Source: Campylobacterales bacterium
Lineage (GTDB): Bacteria > Campylobacterota > Campylobacteria > Campylobacterales > QNZT01
DNA length: 5,597 bases
Reading direction: 5' to 3'
Assembly: GCA_015662615.1 (NCBI GenBank)
Contig: DQTU01000332.1
Location: 1 to 5,597 of the forward strand
Shown: positions 1-5,597 of the stretch, piece after piece
How the letters are laid out: each line of letters begins with the position of its first letter
Position numbering within the stretch: the stretch's first letter is position 1
Position numbers and translations under genes: made by a program
The notes under the pieces: generated by a model
What the model saw: only the letters and a program-made list of their open reading frames with translations
Told to the model about the DNA's origin: nothing
The model's database searches: none

Positions 1-476
1 ATAGAGGATAATTCTGGATTTAACATTGTTTTAATTGAAAATACATTTTGTTTTTTAATGATGTTTGCAGAATATGTTGGTTGATTTAAAATCTTTGATT
101 GTTCTGCTGTAAGCATAATATCTTTATGCATTTTTGCTATTGGCATAGGTTCGCTCACAATTGCCAAACTTTGCTGGGTATATTTTAAAATATCATCACT
201 CTCTTTCGAAGGTTTATGATTTACTATGGTTGCTAATAAATTTGTTAAAACATCTCTTGCCTTATCCCATTTTGTCTCATCCCTTTGTGCAATCATGACT
301 CTTGCATATCTATAGGTAGAGAGTTCATAGAGTTTATCTCTCTGTTTTGACACTAAGAGATACTGTTTTTCAGCTTTTGCATAACGTTTAAGATTTTCTA
401 GTGAAGTTGCATAATGAAACCTAGTATTACTATCATTTTTGACTTTTTTAAAATATGTTTTGTATGCGGTATAGAT
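1..476 (-). pseudogene. Continuation of the TPR protein in the -1 frame; partial, runs off the window
   Basis: This minus-strand frame is open for 158 codons from 476 to the window edge. It is preceded in its own frame by TAA at 477-479 and has no credible RBS or start at its head. It begins IYTAYKTYFKKVKND and continues with RFHYATSLENLKRYAKAEKQ, a textbook TPR helix pair. A second repeat-like stretch follows (YRYARVMIA...WDKARDVLTNLL), then a less regular part ending NPELSS at the edge. Joining it to the 398-1267 frame near residue 264 gives an uninterrupted repeat protein of at least about 420 residues. A single lost base, for example one A in the short A run read from 478-476, would explain the break. 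I infer one gene split by a frameshift. Whether it is a true mutation, a phase-variable state or an assembly error cannot be told here. Confidence 0.72.
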
Positions 477-1267
477 TTAAGATACTGTTTTTTTAAAAAA
501 TATGTTTCTGCTCTATATTTTGAATTTAATTTTGTCTTATAAATTGGTTTTGGAACTAACTTTTTATAAAGTATTAATATCGCACTATTTTTTGTACGTT
601 TTATGACCGGTTTTAAAACTTTTAAACTCTTATCTGATCTTTTTGTCCAATAGTATTGATTTGCTAAAAACAGTACCGCATTTTCATTAAGCTTATTTTC
701 CGATACAAAACGCTCTAATTTTGTAAATCCAAGCTTCTCATAACCTAATCCTTCAAGTTCATAATAGTACTTTTTAAAATCTTCAAATGATTTACTCTTT
801 TTATAAACAGCTTCCAATTTATCTGCTCTAACAAAAAGAACTTCTTGATCCTTTTTTTGTAACGCTTGATAGATGGGATTATTGATACTTTTTCTCCAGT
901 ATCTCATTTTTAACTTTTTTGCATCATCTTTTCGTCCTTCTTTTATGTATAAGTTATATAAATTCAATGCGCTATCTACACTACCTCTCTCTTTTAAATC
1001 TTCTATATAAGAGTGTTCAATGGTTTCATTTTTTATCTCATTCATCAATAGTTTTGCTTTTTGATGATTTGTTTCTAATGCCAAGATTTGACTGAGTACA
1101 ATTTTGGCTTCATTGAAATTTCTCTTTTTGATATATGCACGGGCTAACACTAACCTAGCGTTAATATTGGTAGGATCATTCAGAGCTTCTTTTTTAAATG
1201 CATCTATATCTATTTCTAAAGAGTGCAAGAAGGAAAAAAACAGAGAAATAAGTACTATTATGCGCAT
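398..1267 (-). CDS. Exported TPR-repeat protein, N-terminal part (frame ends early at a probable frameshift)
   Basis: The 289-residue frame starts at ATG 1267 with a good RBS (GGAG, 8 bases upstream). Residues 1-16 form a signal peptide: Arg2, a hydrophobic core and LHS before the likely cleavage site, so the product should be exported. The mature part is helical and rich in Lys and Tyr. It has TPR-like stretches near residues 34-67 (LARAY...AKIVLSQIL) and 198-230 (LANQYY...SLKVLKPVI). TPR units mediate protein-protein contacts, and no catalytic motif is visible. The last ~24 residues, after about Lys264, lose the repeat pattern. At the same place the -1 frame becomes open and resumes it (see 1-476), so the stop at 398 is probably not the native end. 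The gene follows bamA on the same strand but is 256 bases away, with a terminator-like hairpin between, so it is probably transcribed separately. The family is not identified. A TPR scaffold of an envelope or polysaccharide-export system is possible but unproven. Confidence 0.8.
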   Translation of the reverse strand: MRIIVLISLFFSFLHSLEIDIDAFKKEALNDPTNINARLVLARAYIKKRNFNEAKIVLSQILALETNHQKAKLLMNEIKNETIEHSYIEDLKERGSVDSALNLYNLYIKEGRKDDAKKLKMRYWRKSINNPIYQALQKKDQEVLFVRADKLEAVYKKSKSFEDFKKYYYELEGLGYEKLGFTKLERFVSENKLNENAVLFLANQYYWTKRSDKSLKVLKPVIKRTKNSAILILYKKLVPKPIYKTKLNSKYRAETYFLKKQYLKSIPHTKHILKKSKMIVILGFIMQLH

Positions 1268-1361
1268 GGTAAAAACTCCATTTATATTTATAATTCAGCT
1301 GAAAAGTTTAATTGATGTAAATAGATTTTTTTAACTTTTTTGCTGTTATGGAGTAAATATA

Positions 1362-1389
1362 TCTATAAAATGTGTCAAAGTTATGTCAA
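1362..1389 (-). promoter_or_regulatory. Candidate sigma-70 promoter for the TPR gene
   Basis: Reading the minus strand, a perfect TTGACA (-35, 1384-1389) is followed after 16 bases by TATAGA (-10, 1362-1367). A second TTGACA (1373-1378) sits in the spacer, 11 bp from the first, about one helical turn. If used, the leader would be roughly 90 bases. A competing AT-rich -10 (TATAAAT, around 1285-1293) lies much nearer the RBS. Campylobacterota promoters often lack a clear -35, so the choice is uncertain. Confidence 0.4.
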
Positions 1390-1483
1390 AAATTAAATTA
1401 TCTTAAATAATTTCTATATTTCATTAAATAATTGCATTAATTAAGAAATATTTACATTTTAGAAGTGGGGTAATTGTAATTTA

Positions 1484-1510
1484 ACCAAAATGGATTTATT
1501 CCATTTTGGT
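1484..1510 (-). terminator. Hairpin terminator downstream of bamA
   Basis: A perfect 11-bp inverted repeat (ACCAAAATGGA at 1484-1494, its complement at 1500-1510) encloses a 5-base loop. It begins 13 bases after the bamA stop codon. On the minus strand the stem is followed by TTAAATT, a weak T-rich tail. The other strand continues with AGGGG, so termination of bamA transcription is the better reading. The stem is AT-rich and the U tract poor, so efficiency may be partial. Confidence 0.6.
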
Positions 1511-1523
1511 AGGGGAATAGTGT

Positions 1524-3752
1524 TTAGAATCTTCTTCCTAAGCTAAATTCGATCTTAGAGGTTCTATCTCCCTCTTCATCATCAAGTGCTTTAGCGTAAA
1601 ATAGTTGTAGTGGAACACCAAGTGGTGATTTTGCCCATTCGATTCCAGCACCTATTGAAGATCTGTGGATTTCATTAAACTTATCATTACCAGTCATACC
1701 GTAATCATAAAAACTCAAAATCCTCATTTGGACTGATTCAATAAGAGGAAGTGAAAACTCTATAGATCCTGCAGCCATCTTTTTAGCACCTACTAATGCT
1801 CCTTCATCATTTCTAGGTGAGAGTGTTCCTGATTTAAATCCTCTTACTGTTCCCATTCCACCAAGATAGAGTTTTTCATTTAGGGGAAGATCTCCTCTAT
1901 CATTTACAGTACTCACACGCCCTTTGAGTCTAAAGATAAGATCATAATCAATTAAGTCATCAAGTCCATAATAGAATTTTGCCGAGAGTGTATTTCGTAA
2001 AAATTTAGCATCCCCATTAAGACCTGCATATTCAAATCCTGCACTGATATTAACACCGGAGCGCGGCAAATAGTAATCATCAGTATTGTCATAAGATATT
2101 GAAGGAGCAAGAGCACTTTTTATAATACGCCCCTCTTGGTAATAGATACTATCTTGTAAACTTTCTGAGACATCAGTTAGTTCTATATCTTCATATAGAT
2201 AAGTTAGAGAAGCATGAAGATGACGTCCTATTTTACGTCCTAACTTAAGACTCCCACCAATTGATTTTTCATCATAATCATAATAATCAAAATCTTTTTT
2301 AAAGACATTTCCACCTAAACTATAGAGTGAGTCAAAAACACGGGGATTGAAAAAGTTCAGACTTCCACGAAGTGTTTTCTCTGAAGTATCGATATCCATA
2401 CCCACTTCGATACCGCTTCCTAAAAAGTTTCTATCTGAAATTCCTGCATTGACTCCAAGTCCGTCATAACTTCCATATGAGATACCACCCATGATACTTC
2501 CAGTGCTCGCTTCGTCAACATTGACAATAAGATCCATTTTGTCTTTTTCGATCTGTTTTGGAGTGATTTTAACATCATTAAAATATCCAGTTCTTTTTAG
2601 CGCATTAGTTGAATCAGTAAGATCTTTTTGACTAAATTCTTCTCCTTCGGTAAGGTATAATTCACGTCTGATAACTCTGTCAACTGTTCTTGAATTCCCA
2701 GAAATTGTTACATTATTTACATAAACTTTTTCATTTGGTTTGACAACATATCTTATGTTTGCAATGCCGTTTGCTCTATCTTGTTTAACATCTGGGGTGA
2801 CATTTGAAAATGCATACCCTTTATTGGATACTGCTTCTCTGATTTTTCCCATGTCGCGTCTAAGTTTTTCAACACTAAAAATATCTCCAGATTTTAGTTT
2901 AAAGTTCTCCTTTAGTGTGTCAGAGGTTGTAATCTCTTCATCGATGATAACTTCTACACTACCAACCTTATACTGGATACCCTCTTCTATTTTATAAGAG
3001 AGACTTGCACTATAATCATCAAAATGTGTTCTTAGTACAGGTTTCCCAACTACAGCATCAAGATATCCATTTTTAAGATAAAACTCTTTGATACGCATCG
3101 CATCAACTTTAAGTTGATCTGCTTTGAGTATTCCATCATCTCTTCCAAAAAACCAACCCATAGATTGCTCTTTTTTATTGGCAAGGTAGGGTTTAAAATC
3201 CTTATAACCAAAATCTTTTGCTCCATAAAATTTGATCTCTTTGATATGGATATTTTCACCTTTGTTGACTTCTATACTGGCTTGAATGCTACCGCTGTGT
3301 AAGGCTTCATTTTCTATCTCAACAACAGAGTCAAAATACCCTTTTGATTCAAGATCTTTTTCAATTCTGTTTTTGACTGATTTTATTTTTGTCTCATCAT
3401 AAATATCGCCTTTTTTAATACCAGCTCGCTGAAGTGTCTCTTCATTTTTTTCTTTAGAGAGTCCACTTAACTCTACTTTTGCAATTACAGGTTTCTCTTT
3501 TAGATGATAGATAAGTATACCGCTCTTCTCTTCAACCCAAATATCTTCAAAATATTGTTGTGAATAAAGTTTTTTAATGCTCTCATCAACAGCTACCGGA
3601 TCAAGTGTATCTCCACTTTTTATATTAATAATCTCTTTGGCTATAGCATCAGAGATATGGATAAGACCATCAAATTGAATATCTTTAATTGTCGTAGCTT
3701 GAAGTGTTGTAATACTTAGTAGTGCTAAGATGGGAAAAATTTTGCGAATCAT
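1524..3752 (-). CDS. bamA: Outer membrane protein assembly factor BamA
   Basis: BamA is the Omp85-family core of the BAM complex, which folds beta-barrel proteins into the outer membrane. The 742-residue product is full length for the family. A signal peptide spans residues 1-19 (cleavage after LQA). Five POTRA domains follow at roughly 20-88, 89-164, 167-257, 260-338 and 341-415; the fifth has the typical NNVTISGN...VIRREL pattern. The 16-strand barrel occupies about 417-742. It carries the conserved SYDNTDDYYLPRSG stretch (553-566), the loop-6 VRGF motif (636-639) and the C-terminal signal FSLGRRF ending in Phe742. The ATG at 3752 is supported by the signal peptide directly after it and by AAAAAAGG about 10 bases upstream. 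bamA is divergent from tyrA across 109 bases, as in Campylobacter jejuni. No BAM lipoprotein gene lies in the window. No key feature is missing and there is no sign of transfer. Confidence 0.97.
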   Translation of the reverse strand: MIRKIFPILALLSITTLQATTIKDIQFDGLIHISDAIAKEIINIKSGDTLDPVAVDESIKKLYSQQYFEDIWVEEKSGILIYHLKEKPVIAKVELSGLSKEKNEETLQRAGIKKGDIYDETKIKSVKNRIEKDLESKGYFDSVVEIENEALHSGSIQASIEVNKGENIHIKEIKFYGAKDFGYKDFKPYLANKKEQSMGWFFGRDDGILKADQLKVDAMRIKEFYLKNGYLDAVVGKPVLRTHFDDYSASLSYKIEEGIQYKVGSVEVIIDEEITTSDTLKENFKLKSGDIFSVEKLRRDMGKIREAVSNKGYAFSNVTPDVKQDRANGIANIRYVVKPNEKVYVNNVTISGNSRTVDRVIRRELYLTEGEEFSQKDLTDSTNALKRTGYFNDVKITPKQIEKDKMDLIVNVDEASTGSIMGGISYGSYDGLGVNAGISDRNFLGSGIEVGMDIDTSEKTLRGSLNFFNPRVFDSLYSLGGNVFKKDFDYYDYDEKSIGGSLKLGRKIGRHLHASLTYLYEDIELTDVSESLQDSIYYQEGRIIKSALAPSISYDNTDDYYLPRSGVNISAGFEYAGLNGDAKFLRNTLSAKFYYGLDDLIDYDLIFRLKGRVSTVNDRGDLPLNEKLYLGGMGTVRGFKSGTLSPRNDEGALVGAKKMAAGSIEFSLPLIESVQMRILSFYDYGMTGNDKFNEIHRSSIGAGIEWAKSPLGVPLQLFYAKALDDEEGDRTSKIEFSLGRRF

Positions 3753-3774
3753 AGAAAATTTACCTTTTTTGAAA

Positions 3775-3780
3775 TTTATA
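3775..3780 (-). promoter_or_regulatory. Candidate -10 element for bamA
   Basis: On the minus strand TATAAA lies 22 bases before the bamA ATG, with a T-rich stretch just upstream (CTATTTTATAAA) but no recognisable -35 hexamer. T-rich sequence before the -10 in place of a -35 is common in Campylobacterota. The inner copy of the direct repeat (3796-3813) ends about 15 bases upstream, where a -35 or an activator/repressor would sit. Confidence 0.35.
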
Positions 3781-3795
3781 AAATAGATTTGACCG

Positions 3796-3835
3796 ATATA
3801 CTAACATTTTAATGTAAATATACTATCATTTTAAT
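3796..3835. repeat. Two 18-bp direct repeats, 22-bp period, in the bamA/tyrA divergent promoter region
   Basis: ATATACTAACATTTTAAT (3796-3813) recurs as ATATACTATCATTTTAAT (3818-3835), 17 of 18 bases identical, with 4 bases between. The 22-bp period is close to two turns of DNA, so both copies face the same side of the helix, as expected of paired binding sites for a regulator. Each copy also contains TATACT, which resembles a -10 element, so a duplicated promoter core is an alternative. The match is longer than low complexity alone would readily give, but both copies are AT-rich. Confidence 0.65.
3819..3824 (+). promoter_or_regulatory. Candidate -10 element for tyrA
   Basis: TATACT lies 37 bases before the tyrA ATG, with ATTTTAATGTAAA upstream. 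The nearest -35-like hexamer (TTGACC, 3789-3794) is 24 bases away, too far for a normal pairing. The identical TATACT at 3797-3802 in the other repeat copy is an alternative. Assignment is tentative. Confidence 0.3.
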
Positions 3836-3861
3836 AATTAAATTATAAATGAGACGATGAT

Positions 3862-4689
3862 ATGGTAATTGGAATTGTAGGATTAGGGTTAATGGGGGGT
3901 TCTTTAGGCTTAGCGCTTAAGAGTACCATGGAAGATGTGAAGTTGGTTGGATTTGACCACAATAAAATACATTGTGAGGAAGCAAATAAACTTGGATTTG
4001 TGGATGAGATAGTTTCGTTTGATATTCTTAAAAAAAGTGATGTGATAATTTTAGCCATTCCCGTAGAAGCAATAATTAAAACATTTGAAAATTTGAAAGA
4101 TATTGAACCAGATACAACCATTATAGATCTTGGCAGCACAAAAGCAAAAATAGTTGCTCTTACACCAAAAGAGATAGAGACAAATCTAGTGGCAGCACAT
4201 CCTATGGCTGGTATTGAAAAGTTTGGACCAAATGCTGCTTTTGGAGAATTGTACGCAGGGCAAGTTGTTGTGTTGTGTGATATAGAGAAAAACAGCCCTC
4301 TTCATAAGCAAAGAGCTATTGATATCTTTAACGCATTAAAAATGAAAATAGTCTATATGAACGCAAAAGCACATGATCTTCATGCTGCCTATATCTCACA
4401 CCTTCCACATGCGATTAGTTACGCTCTTGCAAATAGTGTTTTAAAACAGGAAGATCCTAAAAGTATCTTGGCGCTTGCAGCGGGTGGTTTTAGAGATATG
4501 AGTCGAATTGCAAAAAGTTCACCGAACATGTGGAGTGATATTTTTCAACAAAACAGTACAAATCTTTTGCACGCCATTGAGGGTTTTGAGAGGGAATTAA
4601 CCACGGTTAAAAAAATGATAAAAGAGGAAGATGATGAGGGATTAAAAAAGTGGATGCGGAGTGCAACAACACTACATAAAATCCTCTAG
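3862..4689 (+). CDS. tyrA: Prephenate dehydrogenase
   Basis: TyrA oxidatively decarboxylates prephenate to 4-hydroxyphenylpyruvate in cytoplasmic tyrosine synthesis. The 275-residue protein has the core fold only: no chorismate mutase domain in front and no ACT regulatory domain behind. Residues 1-20 form the Rossmann dinucleotide loop (GLGLMGGS, 7-14). Asp32 at the end of the second strand suggests NAD+ rather than NADP+. Substrate and catalytic motifs follow: GSTK (91-94), HPMAG with His113, SHLPH (179-183) and GGFRDMSRIAKS (208-219), whose Arg215 matches the prephenate-binding Arg of Aquifex TyrA as I recall it. The start is well fixed: an in-frame TGA stands at 3850-3852, no other start codon lies between, and the next Met (11) is inside the dinucleotide loop. 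The RBS is weak (GAG, 8 bases upstream). An arogenate substrate cannot be excluded by sequence. The stop overlaps that of the converging EAL gene. Confidence 0.95.
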   Translation: MVIGIVGLGLMGGSLGLALKSTMEDVKLVGFDHNKIHCEEANKLGFVDEIVSFDILKKSDVIILAIPVEAIIKTFENLKDIEPDTTIIDLGSTKAKIVALTPKEIETNLVAAHPMAGIEKFGPNAAFGELYAGQVVVLCDIEKNSPLHKQRAIDIFNALKMKIVYMNAKAHDLHAAYISHLPHAISYALANSVLKQEDPKSILALAAGGFRDMSRIAKSSPNMWSDIFQQNSTNLLHAIEGFERELTTVKKMIKEEDDEGLKKWMRSATTLHKIL

Positions 4690-5597
4690 ACCGTAGCACT
4701 CATCTCTTTGATATAGAGATTGATCTCCTCTTCAGGGATCGCTTCAGAAAAATAGTATCCCTGCATCAAATGACATCCTTTGGATTTTAGAAATTCCACT
4801 TGCTTCCCAGTTTCAACACCTTCTGCAACCACTTCAAGAGAGAGTTGCTGTGCTAGTGTTATTATGGTTGATGCTATCTGCATTCCATCTTTATCACTTG
4901 GGATATCATTAATAAAAGATTTATCAATTTTTAGTTTCGTAATAGGGAGTTTTTTTAGACGGCTCAAAGAGGAGTATCCAGTTCCAAAATCATCAATAGC
5001 GGTATTGATACCAATCTCTTTAAGGTTGCTTAATACACTTTGGACTTGATCAATATTTTCCATTAAAAAATCTTCAGTTACTTCAAGTTCTAGAAGTGTT
5101 GGATCAATGCCACTCTCTTTTACAATATTTTTCAGGGTCTGCTCTAGGTGGTTTTGTGTTAATTGTTTACTTGAAATATTAACAGCAATTTTAGCCCTAA
5201 CGCCTTCATTTTGCATAAATTTAATTTGTTTGCATGCATGCTGTAAAATCCATTTCCCTACTTTTGACATAAATCCACCCTCTTCAGCAAGTTCGATAAA
5301 ATTATCAGGAGTGATTATCCCATATTTTGGATGTTCCCAACGCACAAGTGCTTCAAATGCTTCTAAGGTATTATCTTCTGTATTCATAATCGGTTGATAG
5401 TATAGTTTTAATTGGTTGTTAGCGATAGCGCTTCTAAGATCATTTGAGAGCTTCAATCTCTCTGTTGCATCGGTATTCATATCTTCAGTAAAGTATTTAT
5501 AGATGTTTTTACCACCATTTTTTGCTGTGTACATTGCCATATCAGCATTTTTGATCAATGATTCGATCTCATTTGCATCATCAGGAAAAATAGCAAT
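4686..5597 (-). CDS. GGDEF-EAL cyclic-di-GMP protein, C-terminal part (5' end outside the window)
   Basis: The frame stays open to the window edge, giving 303 residues. Residues 1-33 are the end of a GGDEF (diguanylate cyclase) domain: IAIFPDD, then KNADMAMYTAKNGGKN. The GGDEF signature itself is off the window. A complete EAL domain follows at about 50-300; this fold hydrolyses cyclic-di-GMP to pGpG. The expected metal and catalytic residues are visible: EAL within FEALVRW (82-84), NISS (Asn140), ELEVTE (Glu172), DDFGTG (Asp202, Asp203), KIDKSF (Lys223), AEGVET (Glu259, Glu262) and QGYYFS (Gln279). The phosphodiesterase therefore looks active. The TTG at 5558 is an ordinary Leu codon inside the GGDEF domain, not a start. 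Any sensor or membrane part would lie upstream, beyond the window. The gene converges on tyrA, with overlapping stop codons. Confidence 0.93.
   Translation of the reverse strand: MAIFPDDANEIESLIKNADMAMYTAKNGGKNIYKYFTEDMNTDATERLKLSNDLRSAIANNQLKLYYQPIMNTEDNTLEAFEALVRWEHPKYGIITPDNFIELAEEGGFMSKVGKWILQHACKQIKFMQNEGVRAKIAVNISSKQLTQNHLEQTLKNIVKESGIDPTLLELEVTEDFLMENIDQVQSVLSNLKEIGINTAIDDFGTGYSSLSRLKKLPITKLKIDKSFINDIPSDKDGMQIASTIITLAQQLSLEVVAEGVETGKQVEFLKSKGCHLMQGYYFSEAIPEEEINLYIKEMSATV

Noticed and set aside
1..476. An independent small gene in the -1 frame at the left edge
   Set aside because: It has no start codon with an RBS near the head of the frame, and its first residues continue the TPR pattern of the upstream frame. 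A separated C-terminal fragment is the simpler reading.
470..500. Programmed -1 ribosomal frameshifting in the TPR gene, using the A7 run
   Set aside because: The A AAA AAA heptamer looks slippery, but a -1 slip there reads ACA GTA TCT and then TAA. The frame change must lie after that stop, where CTT AAA TCT offers no slippery heptamer.
1104..1334. Plus-strand open frame spanning the 5' end of the TPR gene
   Set aside because: Most of it is antisense to the signal peptide and first repeat, with no good RBS and no recognisable protein features.
1401..1480. AT-rich stretch as a replication origin or small RNA gene
   Set aside because: No DnaA-box cluster, no clear promoter-plus-terminator pair on one strand and no stable GC stem. 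It reads as an ordinary AT-rich spacer.
2740..3302. Plus-strand open frames opposite bamA
   Set aside because: They lie antisense to conserved POTRA coding sequence, match no family I know and have the composition of a complementary strand. Treated as shadows.
4702..4720. Hairpin (ATCTCT / AGAGAT, 7-base loop) as a tyrA or EAL-gene terminator
   Set aside because: It has a 6-bp AT-rich stem, no T tract on either strand, and lies within the EAL coding sequence.
5556..5558. TTG as the start codon of a stand-alone EAL protein
   Set aside because: The frame stays open upstream to the window edge and encodes recognisable GGDEF-domain sequence (IAIFPDD...), so this is an internal Leu codon.

Overview
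The window is AT-rich chromosomal DNA, very probably from a member of the Campylobacterota (epsilonproteobacteria). The main reason is bamA placed head to head with a 275-residue, ACT-less tyrA, an arrangement I know from Campylobacter jejuni (Cj0129c/Cj0130). Lysine/isoleucine-rich proteins and AT-rich spacers fit. A GGDEF-EAL protein next door suggests a free-living relative (Sulfurimonas, Sulfuricurvum or similar) rather than a host-adapted Campylobacter. The genus cannot be fixed from this sequence.

Layout. 1-1267, minus strand: an exported TPR-type protein whose frame breaks near 470-478. The upstream part (398-1267) has the start, RBS and signal peptide. The downstream part (1-476) is open in the -1 frame, continues the helical repeats and leaves the window. 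1268-1523: a 256-base AT-rich spacer with a possible promoter for the TPR gene and a perfect 11-bp hairpin that probably ends bamA transcription. 1524-3752, minus strand: bamA, complete, with signal peptide, five POTRA domains, barrel, VRGF motif and C-terminal Phe. 3753-3861: a short divergent promoter region holding two nearly identical 18-bp elements 22 bp apart. 3862-4689, plus strand: tyrA, complete, prephenate dehydrogenase. 4686-5597, minus strand: the C-terminal part of a GGDEF-EAL cyclic-di-GMP protein, cut by the window edge. Its EAL domain is complete and has all the expected catalytic residues. Its stop codon overlaps the tyrA stop within one CTAG.

The genes do not form one pathway. 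BamA is essential outer-membrane assembly machinery, TyrA belongs to tyrosine synthesis, and the EAL protein is a signalling enzyme. The TPR protein is exported and of unknown role. It could be periplasmic or outer-membrane associated, but nothing ties it functionally to BamA beyond adjacency.

I found no mobile element, CRISPR array, tRNA or rRNA, and no convincing undescribed system. The points most worth a second look are the broken TPR gene and the paired 18-bp elements between bamA and tyrA.
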